DNA of 64,000 nucleotides. It comes from Bacillota bacterium (lineage in GTDB: Bacteria; Bacillota; Clostridia; Oscillospirales; Ruminococcaceae). The notes under the pieces are model-generated. The model ran no database searches. It was given only the letters and a program-made list of their open reading frames with translations, and was not told where the DNA came from. Shown one piece after another: positions 50,603-59,449 of the stretch; the stretch's first letter is position 1; each line of letters begins with the position of its first letter. The stretch is from NCBI GenBank assembly GCA_023421245.1, contig JAEZTV010000033.1:124001-188000 (forward strand), read 5' to 3'. Both the position numbers and the translations under genes were made by a program.

Positions 50603-51427
50603 TTAAAATTTATAAGTATCATTGTAAAAAACGGACATGCTTTTCATATATTCCCGCGGAGTCACACCGCATACAGACGTAAAGTCGTGAATAAAGTGCG
50701 ACTGGTCGAAAAAACCTGCCTTTACAGCTATATCTGTAAAGCGCATATTTTTCTTTTGTAATAGTTGCAAAGCATAATTTACGCGCACAATTCGCGTAAA
50801 TATTTTTGGGCTTGTTCCAATATACTGTAAAAATAAGCGTCGTATATGTTTTTCGCTGTAAAAAAACTCATAGGATAGGTCTCGTATGCTGATATCTCCG
50901 TTACATACCAAGATTTTATTTTTCATTGCTGCGATTATTTTCTCCGCATGAAAATCTTCCAAACGATTTAGAAATAATGTATCAAGAGAGGTAATTAAAG
51001 TGTCAATTGATTCGGATTTCACCAGCTCGTTTTGAATTGCTTGCATAAGCGATTTATCAATATCTTTTAGTTCAAACGATATATCAACAAACTGAGATTG
51101 ATTTGCTCTTATAAGAGGGAACAAGCAACCGGAATGAAATTCAATGAGCAATAAAAACTCCATTTTATTCGCATAGTTTCCAACATCACAGATCTTTGTG
51201 TTTACACCTCGTAATGCGCCAAAAACAGCACGATCATCTGCGGATATTACCATCGTGGAGCTTGCCGAAGGTAAAATTAAATATCTATCCGGCATATTGT
51301 TCGGGAATGAAATTGTGTAACATGAGATATAGGGCCGCAACAAAGCATGCGGCGCAACATACAAAAAGTCGTCTCCGCGGCTTAATGATACTCCTTGATA
51401 ACATTCTATATCTGCCTTTGAAATCAT
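50603..51427 (-). CDS. AraC family transcriptional regulator
   Basis: 274-aa regulator. The C-terminal ~100 residues form two helix-turn-helix motifs: ISIRDLSYEFFYSEKHIRRLF and FTDIAVKAGFFDQSHFIHDFTSVCGVTPREYMKS. An N-terminal ~170-residue sensory domain (L-R-P-Y-I-S-C-Y-T-I) resembles cupin-like AraC sensors. The ATG at 51427 has AAAGGA 9 nt upstream. The gene is markedly richer in A/T than its neighbours, a hint of transfer. Target genes unknown; the VOC gene downstream is a candidate. Confidence 0.82.
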   Translation of the reverse strand: MISKADIECYQGVSLSRGDDFLYVAPHALLRPYISCYTISFPNNMPDRYLILPSASSTMVISADDRAVFGALRGVNTKICDVGNYANKMEFLLLIEFHSGCLFPLIRANQSQFVDISFELKDIDKSLMQAIQNELVKSESIDTLITSLDTLFLNRLEDFHAEKIIAAMKNKILVCNGDISIRDLSYEFFYSEKHIRRLFLQYIGTSPKIFTRIVRVNYALQLLQKKNMRFTDIAVKAGFFDQSHFIHDFTSVCGVTPREYMKSMSVFYNDTYKF

Positions 51428-51717
51428 TTTAATTATTCCTTTTACAAGCTGTATGGATAACAGTCCATCCCTTAACCACCTAATAATACCACAGTATATT
51501 CTGTTAGCCAAGGTTGCCTGCCCTGCGGACGGCTGCACGATACGAGATAAGGGATTCATACAGATGTATCGATGCCGCCGCACTGCTGTATTACGATTTG
51601 ATTTTTGGGTAAGCTCCGATTATAATAAGATAATATCTATTTTGTAAAAACACGGCATACCTACGCTTGGTAACACCGGAATATGACTTGTTATACACCG
51701 AAAGGATGCATGCAATT

Positions 51718-52302
51718 ATGAGTAAAACAGTTTGGAAAGCCGGCACGCTGCTTGCCCCTGTGCCCCTTGCAATGGTATCGTGCGGCACCGTCGAGAAGCC
51801 GAACATCATTACCATCGGTTGGACGGGGATTCTCAATTCCCATCCTGCAATGACCTATATCTCGGTTCGGCCGTCGCGTTATTCCTACTCCATCATCAAG
51901 GAGTCGGGTGAGTTTGCAATTAACCTTACCACCACAGCGCTTGTGCGCGCGGCGGATTTTTGCGGCGTAAAAAGCGGCGAGAAGATAGATAAATTTACAA
52001 AGATGCGGCTTACCCCCGCTCCGGCGTCGATTATCACCGCGCCTCTCATTGAAGAAAGCCCTGTAAATCTCGAGTGCCGCGTAACCGAAATTAAGCCGCT
52101 TGGTACGCACGATATGTTCTTAGCGGAGATTCTCTGTGTGAATGTGGATGAGCAGTATATCGACGACAAGGGCAAGCTGATGCTTGGCAAGTGCTCTCTT
52201 GCGGCATATTCACACGGCGAGTATTTTGCCCTCGGCAAGCGGCTGGGGACGTTTGGCTTTACGGTAAAAAAGAAGCCGAAGGTGAAAAAGGAGAGAAAAT
52301 AA
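51718..52302 (+). CDS. Flavin reductase-like (flavoredoxin family) protein
   Basis: 194-aa FMN-binding split-barrel protein. It has P-V-P-L-A-M-V-S-C-G-T-V-E-K-P-N-I at residues 13-29, G-W-T-G-I-L-N-S-H-P, and the V-R-P-S-R-Y-S-Y-S-I-I segment of flavoredoxin-type flavin reductases. It probably transfers electrons or reduces flavins. The ATG at 51718 has AAAGG 12 nt upstream; a C-terminal Lys-rich tail is present. Divergent from the AraC gene; a plus-strand partner is not seen. Confidence 0.8.
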   Translation: MSKTVWKAGTLLAPVPLAMVSCGTVEKPNIITIGWTGILNSHPAMTYISVRPSRYSYSIIKESGEFAINLTTTALVRAADFCGVKSGEKIDKFTKMRLTPAPASIITAPLIEESPVNLECRVTEIKPLGTHDMFLAEILCVNVDEQYIDDKGKLMLGKCSLAAYSHGEYFALGKRLGTFGFTVKKKPKVKKERK

Positions 52303-52378
52303 GAGGTTTGTTCGGGCAGTAAACTATCGGTAGCAATCGCATACATTTTTGGTTGGGTTGCAACCGCCTATCCATTGC

Positions 52379-52759
52379 CTAAAATAAGTCAACCGCAAGC
52401 GGGGAATAATCGGCATCCAACGCTTCCAATGTGACGTCGATTTTGACAGTAAGCTTTTTGTCCGGCAATACACGCGCAATCACCTTGCTGCTGCTCATAA
52501 ATCGTACAACGGCGACGCATTCCTCAGGGATTTTATCGTATATGCGTCCTGCGCTCATGCAACCCATCACCGTTGTGTATGGGCTGTTTGCAACATACCC
52601 AACCTTACCCAGCAATGGTGCCAAAACTACGATTGCCTCGTCGTCATAGGCATTGTCCGGCTCTTTTTTGAGCGTGATCAGCGAACCGATTTTGAAGGGC
52701 TGCATGCCAAAATAATGATTTAACCCCGTAATTGTGATATAGAGTTCCTTTTCAAACAT
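52379..52759 (-). CDS. Stand-alone HIRAN domain protein
   Basis: 126-aa protein whose N-terminal ~70 residues match a HIRAN domain: ITGLNHYFGMQPFKIGSLITL, then K-K-E-P-D-N-A-Y-D-D-E-A-I-V-V, G-K-V-G-Y-V-A-N-S. HIRAN usually binds DNA ends as part of Rad5/HLTF-like enzymes; here it appears without a helicase. The C-terminal part continues V-A-V-V-R-F-M and ends acidic. The ATG has GGAGG 7 nt upstream. Function unknown. Confidence 0.7.
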   Translation of the reverse strand: MFEKELYITITGLNHYFGMQPFKIGSLITLKKEPDNAYDDEAIVVLAPLLGKVGYVANSPYTTVMGCMSAGRIYDKIPEECVAVVRFMSSSKVIARVLPDKKLTVKIDVTLEALDADYSPLAVDLF

Positions 52760-52860
52760 AGCGGTTCCTCCTTTGGTGTCGGTATTTGGTAGGATCATCC
52801 TTCTACGCTGTCATTGTAGCAAAAGAATTGTCCCTTAGTACGGACTGTGATTTCGGGAAA

Positions 52861-52904
52861 CAACCTAAGAACGCCCCTGTGTACACAGGGGCGTTCTTAG
52901 GTTG
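52861..52904. terminator. 44-bp perfect palindrome after the sugar transporter operon
   Basis: The 44 bp form a perfect inverted repeat (22-nt halves, starting CAACCTAAGAACGCCCC), giving a 20-bp stem with a 4-nt loop. It stands 41 bp beyond the last permease stop on the minus strand and before the HIRAN gene. A T-poor tail follows on the minus strand; still the most likely role is termination. Confidence 0.65.
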
Positions 52905-52945
52905 AATAACGTTGCAGCAAAAAGAGAAACCCATAAAAGAAGGCA

Positions 52946-54013
52946 TTAGTTTTGTTTATTTTTACGCATTGTAAGCAAGCTTTGCAGCACAATGAAAAAT
53001 GCAAGCAGTGAGGCAATGATAATTTTTGACCACCATGAGGAGAGATTGCCCTGAAACGAAACAATTGTTTCTATCGTTGCCTTAATCAATACACCAAATA
53101 GTGTACCAAACACATTGCCAACACCGCCGGTAAGCGGCGTGCCTCCGATTACAGTCGCCGCGATTGCATCCATTTCAAAGTCTTTTGCAAGCTCGACAAA
53201 CGCGCCGGTAGTATTCAGGCAAAACGCAATTCCTCCAAGGGCAGCTAAAAAGCCATTGATGCTGTACACAATCAGTTTTGTGCGTTTGACATTCAGTCCC
53301 ATGAGCATGGCGGACTGTTCGTTGCCGCCTACCGCATAGATGGAGCGACCGAATTTGCTATAACGCAACACCAAAAATGCCACTAAAAGAATAACAATCG
53401 CCAGAATTACAGTGGGATAGATATAGGGGTAAACTATCATGCCCTTTTTGTTGAGCACGCCGCCAAACGGCAGATACATCTTATGGTGAGCGATGGCAAG
53501 AAACGTCTTGTTAGTAATCGTGATCATTTCGAGGCTGATGACAGCGGTAAGGCCCCGGGCAAAAAACATACCGGCCAGTGTTACTATGAAAGGCTGCAAC
53601 TTCAGGTATGCAATCAGCCACCCCTGAACCGTACCAAACATGATGCCAAACAGCAACACCAATCCCATTGCCGCAATTGCGTCAATTTGCAGTTTTTCCA
53701 TCATTGCGGCAAGCATCATGCAGGTAACCGCTATGACGGATCCAACCGAGATATCAATGCCCCCGACAATCAGAACCATTGTCATGCCAACCGCGGTGAT
53801 AATCAGACCTGCGTTGCTGATAAACAGGTTTAAAAACACCTGCAGGTTGCCGAAATTCTTGTCTTGAAAGGCGATTCGTCCGCCCATGTACATCAGAACA
53901 AACATTACAATGGTTACAACGAGCAGAAAATTGTGACCGAGCAGCACCTCTTTTACCCGATGCATCTTCTTTACGGCTTCGGGGTTGCGCGCGGCAAGCG
54001 TTGTACGGCTCAT
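52946..54013 (-). CDS. Sugar ABC transporter permease (YjfF-like)
   Basis: 355-aa permease of the RbsC/YjfF group with about eight to ten hydrophobic segments. The signature GGIDISVGSV is present near residue 85 and the late AIAATVIGGTPLTGGVG near residue 275. It sits 1 bp after the sister permease stop. Last gene of the transporter operon. Confidence 0.88.
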   Translation of the reverse strand: MSRTTLAARNPEAVKKMHRVKEVLLGHNFLLVVTIVMFVLMYMGGRIAFQDKNFGNLQVFLNLFISNAGLIITAVGMTMVLIVGGIDISVGSVIAVTCMMLAAMMEKLQIDAIAAMGLVLLFGIMFGTVQGWLIAYLKLQPFIVTLAGMFFARGLTAVISLEMITITNKTFLAIAHHKMYLPFGGVLNKKGMIVYPYIYPTVILAIVILLVAFLVLRYSKFGRSIYAVGGNEQSAMLMGLNVKRTKLIVYSINGFLAALGGIAFCLNTTGAFVELAKDFEMDAIAATVIGGTPLTGGVGNVFGTLFGVLIKATIETIVSFQGNLSSWWSKIIIASLLAFFIVLQSLLTMRKNKQN

Positions 54014-54014
54014 T

Positions 54015-55067
54015 TTAGTTTCCCTCCTCTGCGGACTTTGCCGATAAAGCGTTACCCTTAATGGAGCGAATCCATTTTAAAAGTGCCGGAGATTGCAGTG
54101 CAACAATGATAATAACCACAATCGCCTTAAACAGCGGCAACTGATCAGCGGATACCCGCATGGCATAAAGGGTTGTAGTCAGCGCCTGAATGGTAATTGC
54201 GCCAATCACACTGCCCATAAGCGAAAATTTACCGCCGGCCAGACTGTTGCCACCGATTGCCACCGCAAGAATTGCGTCCAGCTCCGCGTATTTTCCAACA
54301 TTATTTGCATCAATTGAGGCGGTACGTGAAACCGAGATCAGGCCTGCACAGGCGGCGCATACACCGCAAAATAAATAGGCGAAGAAAATAATAAGCTTTG
54401 AATTGAGGCCTACAAGGCGACTTGCTTTGCGATTGATGCCGATGGCTTGAATGTACAGTCCAAACGCGGTTTTTTTCAGAACCACCCATGTAAGTAAAAC
54501 CACAAACACCGCAATAAAACAAGGAGTTGGTATGGGCACGCCCGGCAGGAAGGAGCCGAGATATTGAAACTGGACGGGCTTTACGTAAAGGATGAAGCTG
54601 CCTGTTACAAGCTGCGCAATACCACGCCCTGCGGTAAGCAGAATGAGGGTGGCCACCATGGGCTGCACCTTTATGTAAGAAACCAAAAAACCATTTACGC
54701 AGCCGCAAAGCGCGCCGATAAGCAGCGCAAGCAGCAGGCTTACGGCGTAAGGCATCTGATAAACATCCCCGGTGCCGAGTGCCGCTACACACACCGCACC
54801 CGCCAACGCGCTTACCGCACCAACCGAGATGTCTGTTCCGCCGGAGGCGGCAGCTACAAGTGTCATACCCACCGTGATGATAACAAGCCCGCTTGCACGA
54901 TTTATGATATCGATGATATAGCCGTAAAAAACACCGTTTTGTATGGTGATTTGAAAAAAACTCGGCGTCTGAATCAGATTAACAATCAAAACCAGAGTAA
55001 GACAAAGCAGCGGTAAAAACAGTGGGAAACCAGTAATGCGTTTTACTGCTGAAGCTGTTGTTTTCAT
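54015..55067 (-). CDS. Sugar ABC transporter permease (YtfT-like)
   Basis: 350-aa permease of the same group, with GGTDISVGAVSALAGAV and AVAIGGNSLAGGKFS segments. It pairs with the YjfF-like permease. Its start overlaps the ATPase stop by 4 bp. About ten hydrophobic segments. Confidence 0.88.
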   Translation of the reverse strand: MKTTASAVKRITGFPLFLPLLCLTLVLIVNLIQTPSFFQITIQNGVFYGYIIDIINRASGLVIITVGMTLVAAASGGTDISVGAVSALAGAVCVAALGTGDVYQMPYAVSLLLALLIGALCGCVNGFLVSYIKVQPMVATLILLTAGRGIAQLVTGSFILYVKPVQFQYLGSFLPGVPIPTPCFIAVFVVLLTWVVLKKTAFGLYIQAIGINRKASRLVGLNSKLIIFFAYLFCGVCAACAGLISVSRTASIDANNVGKYAELDAILAVAIGGNSLAGGKFSLMGSVIGAITIQALTTTLYAMRVSADQLPLFKAIVVIIIVALQSPALLKWIRSIKGNALSAKSAEEGN

Positions 55068-56581
55068 TGTACATTACCCCCTGCTATGGCTTTCATAATG
55101 TTATCCTGTGTAATATCCCCATCACCAAGCTCTCCTATTTTTACACAGTCACGCATAATAATGATACGGTTGCAGGTGCGCACCATCTCTTCTATCTCGG
55201 ACGAGATAAACATTACCGTCCGGCCCTGCGCCGAAAGGCTGACAACCAGTTTTTGAATCTCCGCCTTGGTTCCGACATCGATACCGCGGGTGGGTTCATC
55301 CAAGATTAAAAATTCCGGATTTGTCAGCAGCCATCTCGCAAGAACCACCTTTTGCTGATTACCGCCGCTTAGCTGTTTTACCAGGGTTTCACGATCTGCG
55401 GTTTTTATTTTGAGAATATCAATATACCGGTCGGTAAACTCCTCCTGCTCTTTTCGGTTCATCTGCTGAAAGGCACCTTTTCTGGCCTGAAGCGCAAGAA
55501 TTATATTTTCGCGTACTGAAAGATCGGCAATAACACCTTCTTCTTTGCGGTTTTCAGGCAGAAAGGCCATCCCCGCCTTCATGGCGTCGAGCGGAGTGCG
55601 AATCTGCAGAACTTTGCCCTTTACCTTGAGCGCACCGCCTTTTGCAACATCTGCGCCGTAGATTGCTCTGGCAAGCTCGCTGCGTCCGGAACCAAGCAAA
55701 CCGCCAAGCCCGATGACATCACCCTCATTGATTGTGATATCAAACGGCCTGATGCCGCTACTACTTTTTAAGCCCTGCGCCTCAATAATAGCTTGCGCAC
55801 CGCCATTGCCGTTTGTATTGCCTTCGCGCCCTACTTCGGCTAGATTATCGAAGTCTTTTCCCAGCATTTTGGCAACAAGTTGCAACCGCGGCAGCAACTC
55901 CACCGCGTATTCTCCCACCAACTCGCCGTTTCGCAGAACCGTAATGCGGTCGCACACCTCGTACACCTGCTCGATGAAATGGGTTACAAATATGATGCCG
56001 ATACCGCTTTTGCTAAGCTTGCGCATAATGACAAACAGCTTTTCAACCTCAGAATCATCAAGGCTTGAGGTCGGTTCATCAAGGATAAGAACACGGCATG
56101 AGGTATTAACCGCCCTTGCAATCGCTACCATCTGCTGAATAGCGACCGAATAGTTGTCAAGTTTAATGGTCACATCGATATTAATATCAAGCTCGGCAAA
56201 GATCTTTACCGCTTTTTTGTTCATCGTTCTCCAATCGATGCTACCAAACCTTTTAGGCTCTCTGCCCAAAAACAGGTTTTCTGCAACTGAAAGGTTAGGG
56301 CACAGGTTGATCTCCTGATATACTGTGCTGATACCGTTTTGCTGTGCTTCATGAGGTGAGCGGTTGATCACCGGGCCGACGCTGCCTTCAATCTGTATTT
56401 CACCCGATTCAAACTCCTCTGCGCCGGTAAGCACCTTGATTAAGGTTGACTTGCCTGCACCGTTTTCCCCCATTAGAGCGTGAATTTCGCCCTTCCTGAG
56501 TGTAAAGTCGACATTATTGAGCGCACACACCCCAAGAAAATTTTTGGTAATCTGACGCATGGTTAATATCTCGCTTGCCAA
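55064..56581 (-). CDS. Sugar ABC transporter ATPase (YtfR/MglA type), double domain
   Basis: 505-aa ATPase with two ABC domains. First: GENGAGKSTL (near residue 38) and LDEPTSSLD; second: LGSGRSELARAI and LSGGNQQKVVLARWLLTNPEFLILDEPTRGID. This is the RbsA/MglA class that powers ribose- and galactose-type importers. Its 3' end overlaps the permease start, and a hairpin separates it from the binding-protein gene. Confidence 0.93.
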   Translation of the reverse strand: MASEILTMRQITKNFLGVCALNNVDFTLRKGEIHALMGENGAGKSTLIKVLTGAEEFESGEIQIEGSVGPVINRSPHEAQQNGISTVYQEINLCPNLSVAENLFLGREPKRFGSIDWRTMNKKAVKIFAELDINIDVTIKLDNYSVAIQQMVAIARAVNTSCRVLILDEPTSSLDDSEVEKLFVIMRKLSKSGIGIIFVTHFIEQVYEVCDRITVLRNGELVGEYAVELLPRLQLVAKMLGKDFDNLAEVGREGNTNGNGGAQAIIEAQGLKSSSGIRPFDITINEGDVIGLGGLLGSGRSELARAIYGADVAKGGALKVKGKVLQIRTPLDAMKAGMAFLPENRKEEGVIADLSVRENIILALQARKGAFQQMNRKEQEEFTDRYIDILKIKTADRETLVKQLSGGNQQKVVLARWLLTNPEFLILDEPTRGIDVGTKAEIQKLVVSLSAQGRTVMFISSEIEEMVRTCNRIIIMRDCVKIGELGDGDITQDNIMKAIAGGNVQ

Positions 56582-56604
56582 TCATCTCACCTCTTTATAA
56601 ATAT

Positions 56605-56639
56605 CGCCGGAGAACCATCTGTAGTTTGGCTCTCCGGCG
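56605..56639 (-). terminator. Attenuator-like hairpin between binding protein and ATPase
   Basis: Perfect 9-bp arms CGCCGGAGA/TCTCCGGCG around a 17-nt loop, in the minus-strand gap between the substrate-binding protein and the ATPase. Such hairpins stabilise or limit transcript downstream so that more binding protein than transporter is made. The tail is ATATTTATAAAG, only weakly T-rich. Confidence 0.6.
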
Positions 56640-56669
56640 GTTCTGCAGTTGTTTTATATTCAGATGGAC

Positions 56670-57719
56670 TTAATATGCGCGGGTTTTGATAATTTCCGCA
56701 GCATCCGCCGCATAGAAGGTACCTTCTTCCACATACGCAATCTTATCAACCGCTTCGCCTTTTTCCAGCGCTTCAATCAAGCTGGCAACACGGGGGCCAT
56801 GCAGCGGGTTGCATTCCACGTCCACATCGATATCGCCGGCGATCATCGCCTCAAAAGCTGCCTTAACCGCATCGAACGAAAGGATAGTGATGTCGCCGTT
56901 CGGTCCGCAGGTTTTGCCGGCGGCCTTAATTGCATTTACTGCGCCAAATGCCATGTTATCGTTTTCGGCGATTACAACATCAATATCCGGATAAGATTTC
57001 AAGAAGGACTCCATAACCTCCTGGCCCTTTTCCTGAGTAAAGTCGCCGGACTGTCTATCGAGCATCTTCCAGCTGGGGTGAGCGGTCATCTTCTCGGCAA
57101 ATCCGTCGGTGCGGCCAATCTGAGCAGAGGAGCCCATGGTACCCTGAAGGGTAACGATGTTTAGCTCTGCCGCGGGATCTACTCCCTTTGCTTTGAGTGC
57201 ATTTTCAAGTGCTACCACCGCATCGTAGCCCTCTTGCTTGAAGTTGGAGCCAACCCAAGCGGTAAACAGGCTGTCATCAGCAGTTTCGATCATACGGTCA
57301 ACTATAATAACCGGAATACCGGCATCCTTTGCCTCGCCTAACACGGTGTCCCATCCGGCCTCGGTGTTCGGGGCAAGTACTATGTAATCTACGTCTTTTT
57401 GGATGAAGTCACGAATTGCGGTAATCTGCTTTTCGGTTTTTTGCTGTGCATCAACCATCTCAAACTTGTAGCCATTGGCCTCGGTAAAGGTTTCCTGCAT
57501 TGACTTAGTGTTTGCCATGCGCCAATCAGACTCTGCGCCTACCTGAACAAACCCTACATAGATAAGCTCGTTTGAGGGATCTGCGGGCGGAGTATCCGTT
57601 GTGTTATCCGCCGCAGGGGGTGTTGCAGGAGCAGCCGGAGCACTGGTACAGGCCGCAAAAGCAGCAAGCATAAATACAACCATAACCACCGCGGTTATTC
57701 TCTTAAAAAGCTTCATCAC
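56670..57719 (-). CDS. Sugar-binding lipoprotein (YtfQ-like)
   Basis: 349-aa periplasmic-binding-fold lipoprotein. The lipobox is FAAC (Cys near residue 24), followed by a Pro/Thr linker and then the family start YVGFVQVGAESDWRMANTKSMQETF, which is the YtfQ pattern. YtfQ in E. coli binds galactofuranose; Clostridia relatives next to ara genes may bind arabinofuranose or similar. It is the first gene of the transporter operon with its own promoter, and the position next to araA/araD favours a pentose. Confidence 0.9.
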   Translation of the reverse strand: MMKLFKRITAVVMVVFMLAAFAACTSAPAAPATPPAADNTTDTPPADPSNELIYVGFVQVGAESDWRMANTKSMQETFTEANGYKFEMVDAQQKTEKQITAIRDFIQKDVDYIVLAPNTEAGWDTVLGEAKDAGIPVIIVDRMIETADDSLFTAWVGSNFKQEGYDAVVALENALKAKGVDPAAELNIVTLQGTMGSSAQIGRTDGFAEKMTAHPSWKMLDRQSGDFTQEKGQEVMESFLKSYPDIDVVIAENDNMAFGAVNAIKAAGKTCGPNGDITILSFDAVKAAFEAMIAGDIDVDVECNPLHGPRVASLIEALEKGEAVDKIAYVEEGTFYAADAAEIIKTRAY

Positions 57720-57775
57720 ATTTTGACCTCCACTTATTATTTATAAACCCCGTATCGTCTTAGGTTTACAGCTTA

Positions 57776-57804
57776 ATTATAAAAAATGGGAGCGGTTTGT
57801 TCAA
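57776..57804 (-). promoter_or_regulatory. Promoter of the transporter operon
   Basis: Minus-strand -35 TTGAAC (57799-57804), 17-nt spacer, -10 TATAAT (57776-57781). Probably activated by the YesN-type regulator; no binding site is identified. Confidence 0.7.
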
Positions 57805-57885
57805 TTAACATTTTTTCTTATTTATTGTGTTTTTTTATTGATAAGAAAATTAGATTGAATATTTTTTGAAACCGATGGCATTATT

Positions 57886-59361
57886 TTACGATTCTGATAT
57901 ACGGTATGGTATAAAAATCTGCACCCGAGTACCCCTGCCATAAACGGAGGAAAGCGACAGGCCGTATTTTTCGCCGAATTTCAACTTTATGCGCTCATTG
58001 ACATTAAACAGGCCATACGAATCGCGTCTCGGTATATTGTTGGATTTTTCTTTTCTCTTAAGCTGATTTCTTACCGCGGCAAGCCGTTCCGGTGTCATAC
58101 CAATCCCGTTATCCTCCACGGTAATGCGGATATCACCGTTCTTTTTGTGGGCGTATATGTGAATAAGCCCTCTGCCCCTACGATTCTTAATTCCATGATA
58201 AAGCGCATTTTCCACCAGCGGCTGCAGCGTTATCTTGGGCATGACCGCATCTTTTACCTCTTCTGCAATCTCGATTTTATAGTCGAGAATATCCTGATAG
58301 CGTACCTGCTGTATCTCAAGATAGCTGCGCACATGCTTTTCTTCCTCACGCAGCATAAACATACCGTTGCCATGGTTGAGCGAGGTACGAAAAAAATCTG
58401 ATAGCGAACCGACAATCTCAACAACCTCGCATTGCTTTCCCGCTTCTGCCAGCCATATAATCGTGTCGAGGGTGTTGTATAAAAAATGCGGGTTAATCTG
58501 CGCCTGCAAAAGCTCAAGCTCTGCTTCACGCAGCGTGGTTTGGTCTTTCTGTATCGCCGAAAGCAGGTTTTGTATCTTCTCAATCATCATATTCAGCGAC
58601 GTGGCAAGCATCTTTACTTCCGCACCGTGCACGGCATGCACCCGCACCGAAAGATCGCCCTTTGCAACTTGATTGGTCACACTGTTAAAATGCTGTATTG
58701 GCTTTGCGATACTGTTTGGGATAATGACCGAAAGCAGCAGTGCCAATATCGTAAGCAGGGCAAACACAATCACACTGAAAAAAGTGATCTTCTCAAGGCT
58801 TTGCGAAACCTGCTGGCGAACTTGTGACATGCCTGTAGTTTCAAAGTATGTATATTCGAGTACCGTTGATTGAATGAGCGCCGTAACCAGCTGCACGTCG
58901 TTTTCCCATATTAAAATATTCTCATCATAGTGTCCGCCCTCTATCTTGTTTGCTTCAATACGCCGAACATATTTCTCAAGATTATCTAAGAGCTTCATGA
59001 TGCTTTGGGCACGGCGTTTGTTCTCCTTAATGGCGGTATTTTGAATTAAATCAGATGCGATCTCGCGCGCTTGTATAATGTTTGTATAAGGGTTTTCCTC
59101 CTCAAATGTGGAATGACCCGCAATGAGCAGATAAATCTTATAATCAAATTCTTCTTTAAAATTAATGCTGAAACGCCCTGCTTCGGAGGCGTTGGCTATA
59201 ATATGATCGTATTTTTGGTTGAAACTATAAATATTCAGGAAGAGGATGGTAAACAGAATAAAAAGCGGCACAATAATCAGGATCAGCGATAGCTGAATCT
59301 TTCGGTTTAGTTTAAGATCTCCAAAGTAATCACGGATGGTGTGCAGGATATGTATTTTCAT
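57886..59361 (-). CDS. YesM-type sensor histidine kinase
   Basis: 491-aa membrane sensor. Two transmembrane segments (about 25-45 and 195-215) flank an extracytoplasmic region of ~150 residues; a HAMP-like linker follows (S-I-A-K-P-I-Q-H-F). The His_kinase box is INPHFLYNTLDTIIW, and the HATPase region ends with DNGIGMTP and GLFNVNERIKLKFG. It pairs with the YesN-like regulator gene upstream. Such pairs often sense sugar through a partner binding protein; the YtfQ-like protein is a candidate. Confidence 0.92.
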   Translation of the reverse strand: MKIHILHTIRDYFGDLKLNRKIQLSLILIIVPLFILFTILFLNIYSFNQKYDHIIANASEAGRFSINFKEEFDYKIYLLIAGHSTFEEENPYTNIIQAREIASDLIQNTAIKENKRRAQSIMKLLDNLEKYVRRIEANKIEGGHYDENILIWENDVQLVTALIQSTVLEYTYFETTGMSQVRQQVSQSLEKITFFSVIVFALLTILALLLSVIIPNSIAKPIQHFNSVTNQVAKGDLSVRVHAVHGAEVKMLATSLNMMIEKIQNLLSAIQKDQTTLREAELELLQAQINPHFLYNTLDTIIWLAEAGKQCEVVEIVGSLSDFFRTSLNHGNGMFMLREEEKHVRSYLEIQQVRYQDILDYKIEIAEEVKDAVMPKITLQPLVENALYHGIKNRRGRGLIHIYAHKKNGDIRITVEDNGIGMTPERLAAVRNQLKRKEKSNNIPRRDSYGLFNVNERIKLKFGEKYGLSLSSVYGRGTRVQIFIPYRISES

Positions 59362-59449
59362 AGCGTTCCCTCCTACGATGTTCGTGCGCTATAATATCCG
59401 TCGTTTAAAACATGTATAAGCTTTTGATACAGAGCAATCTAAGCCCTGT

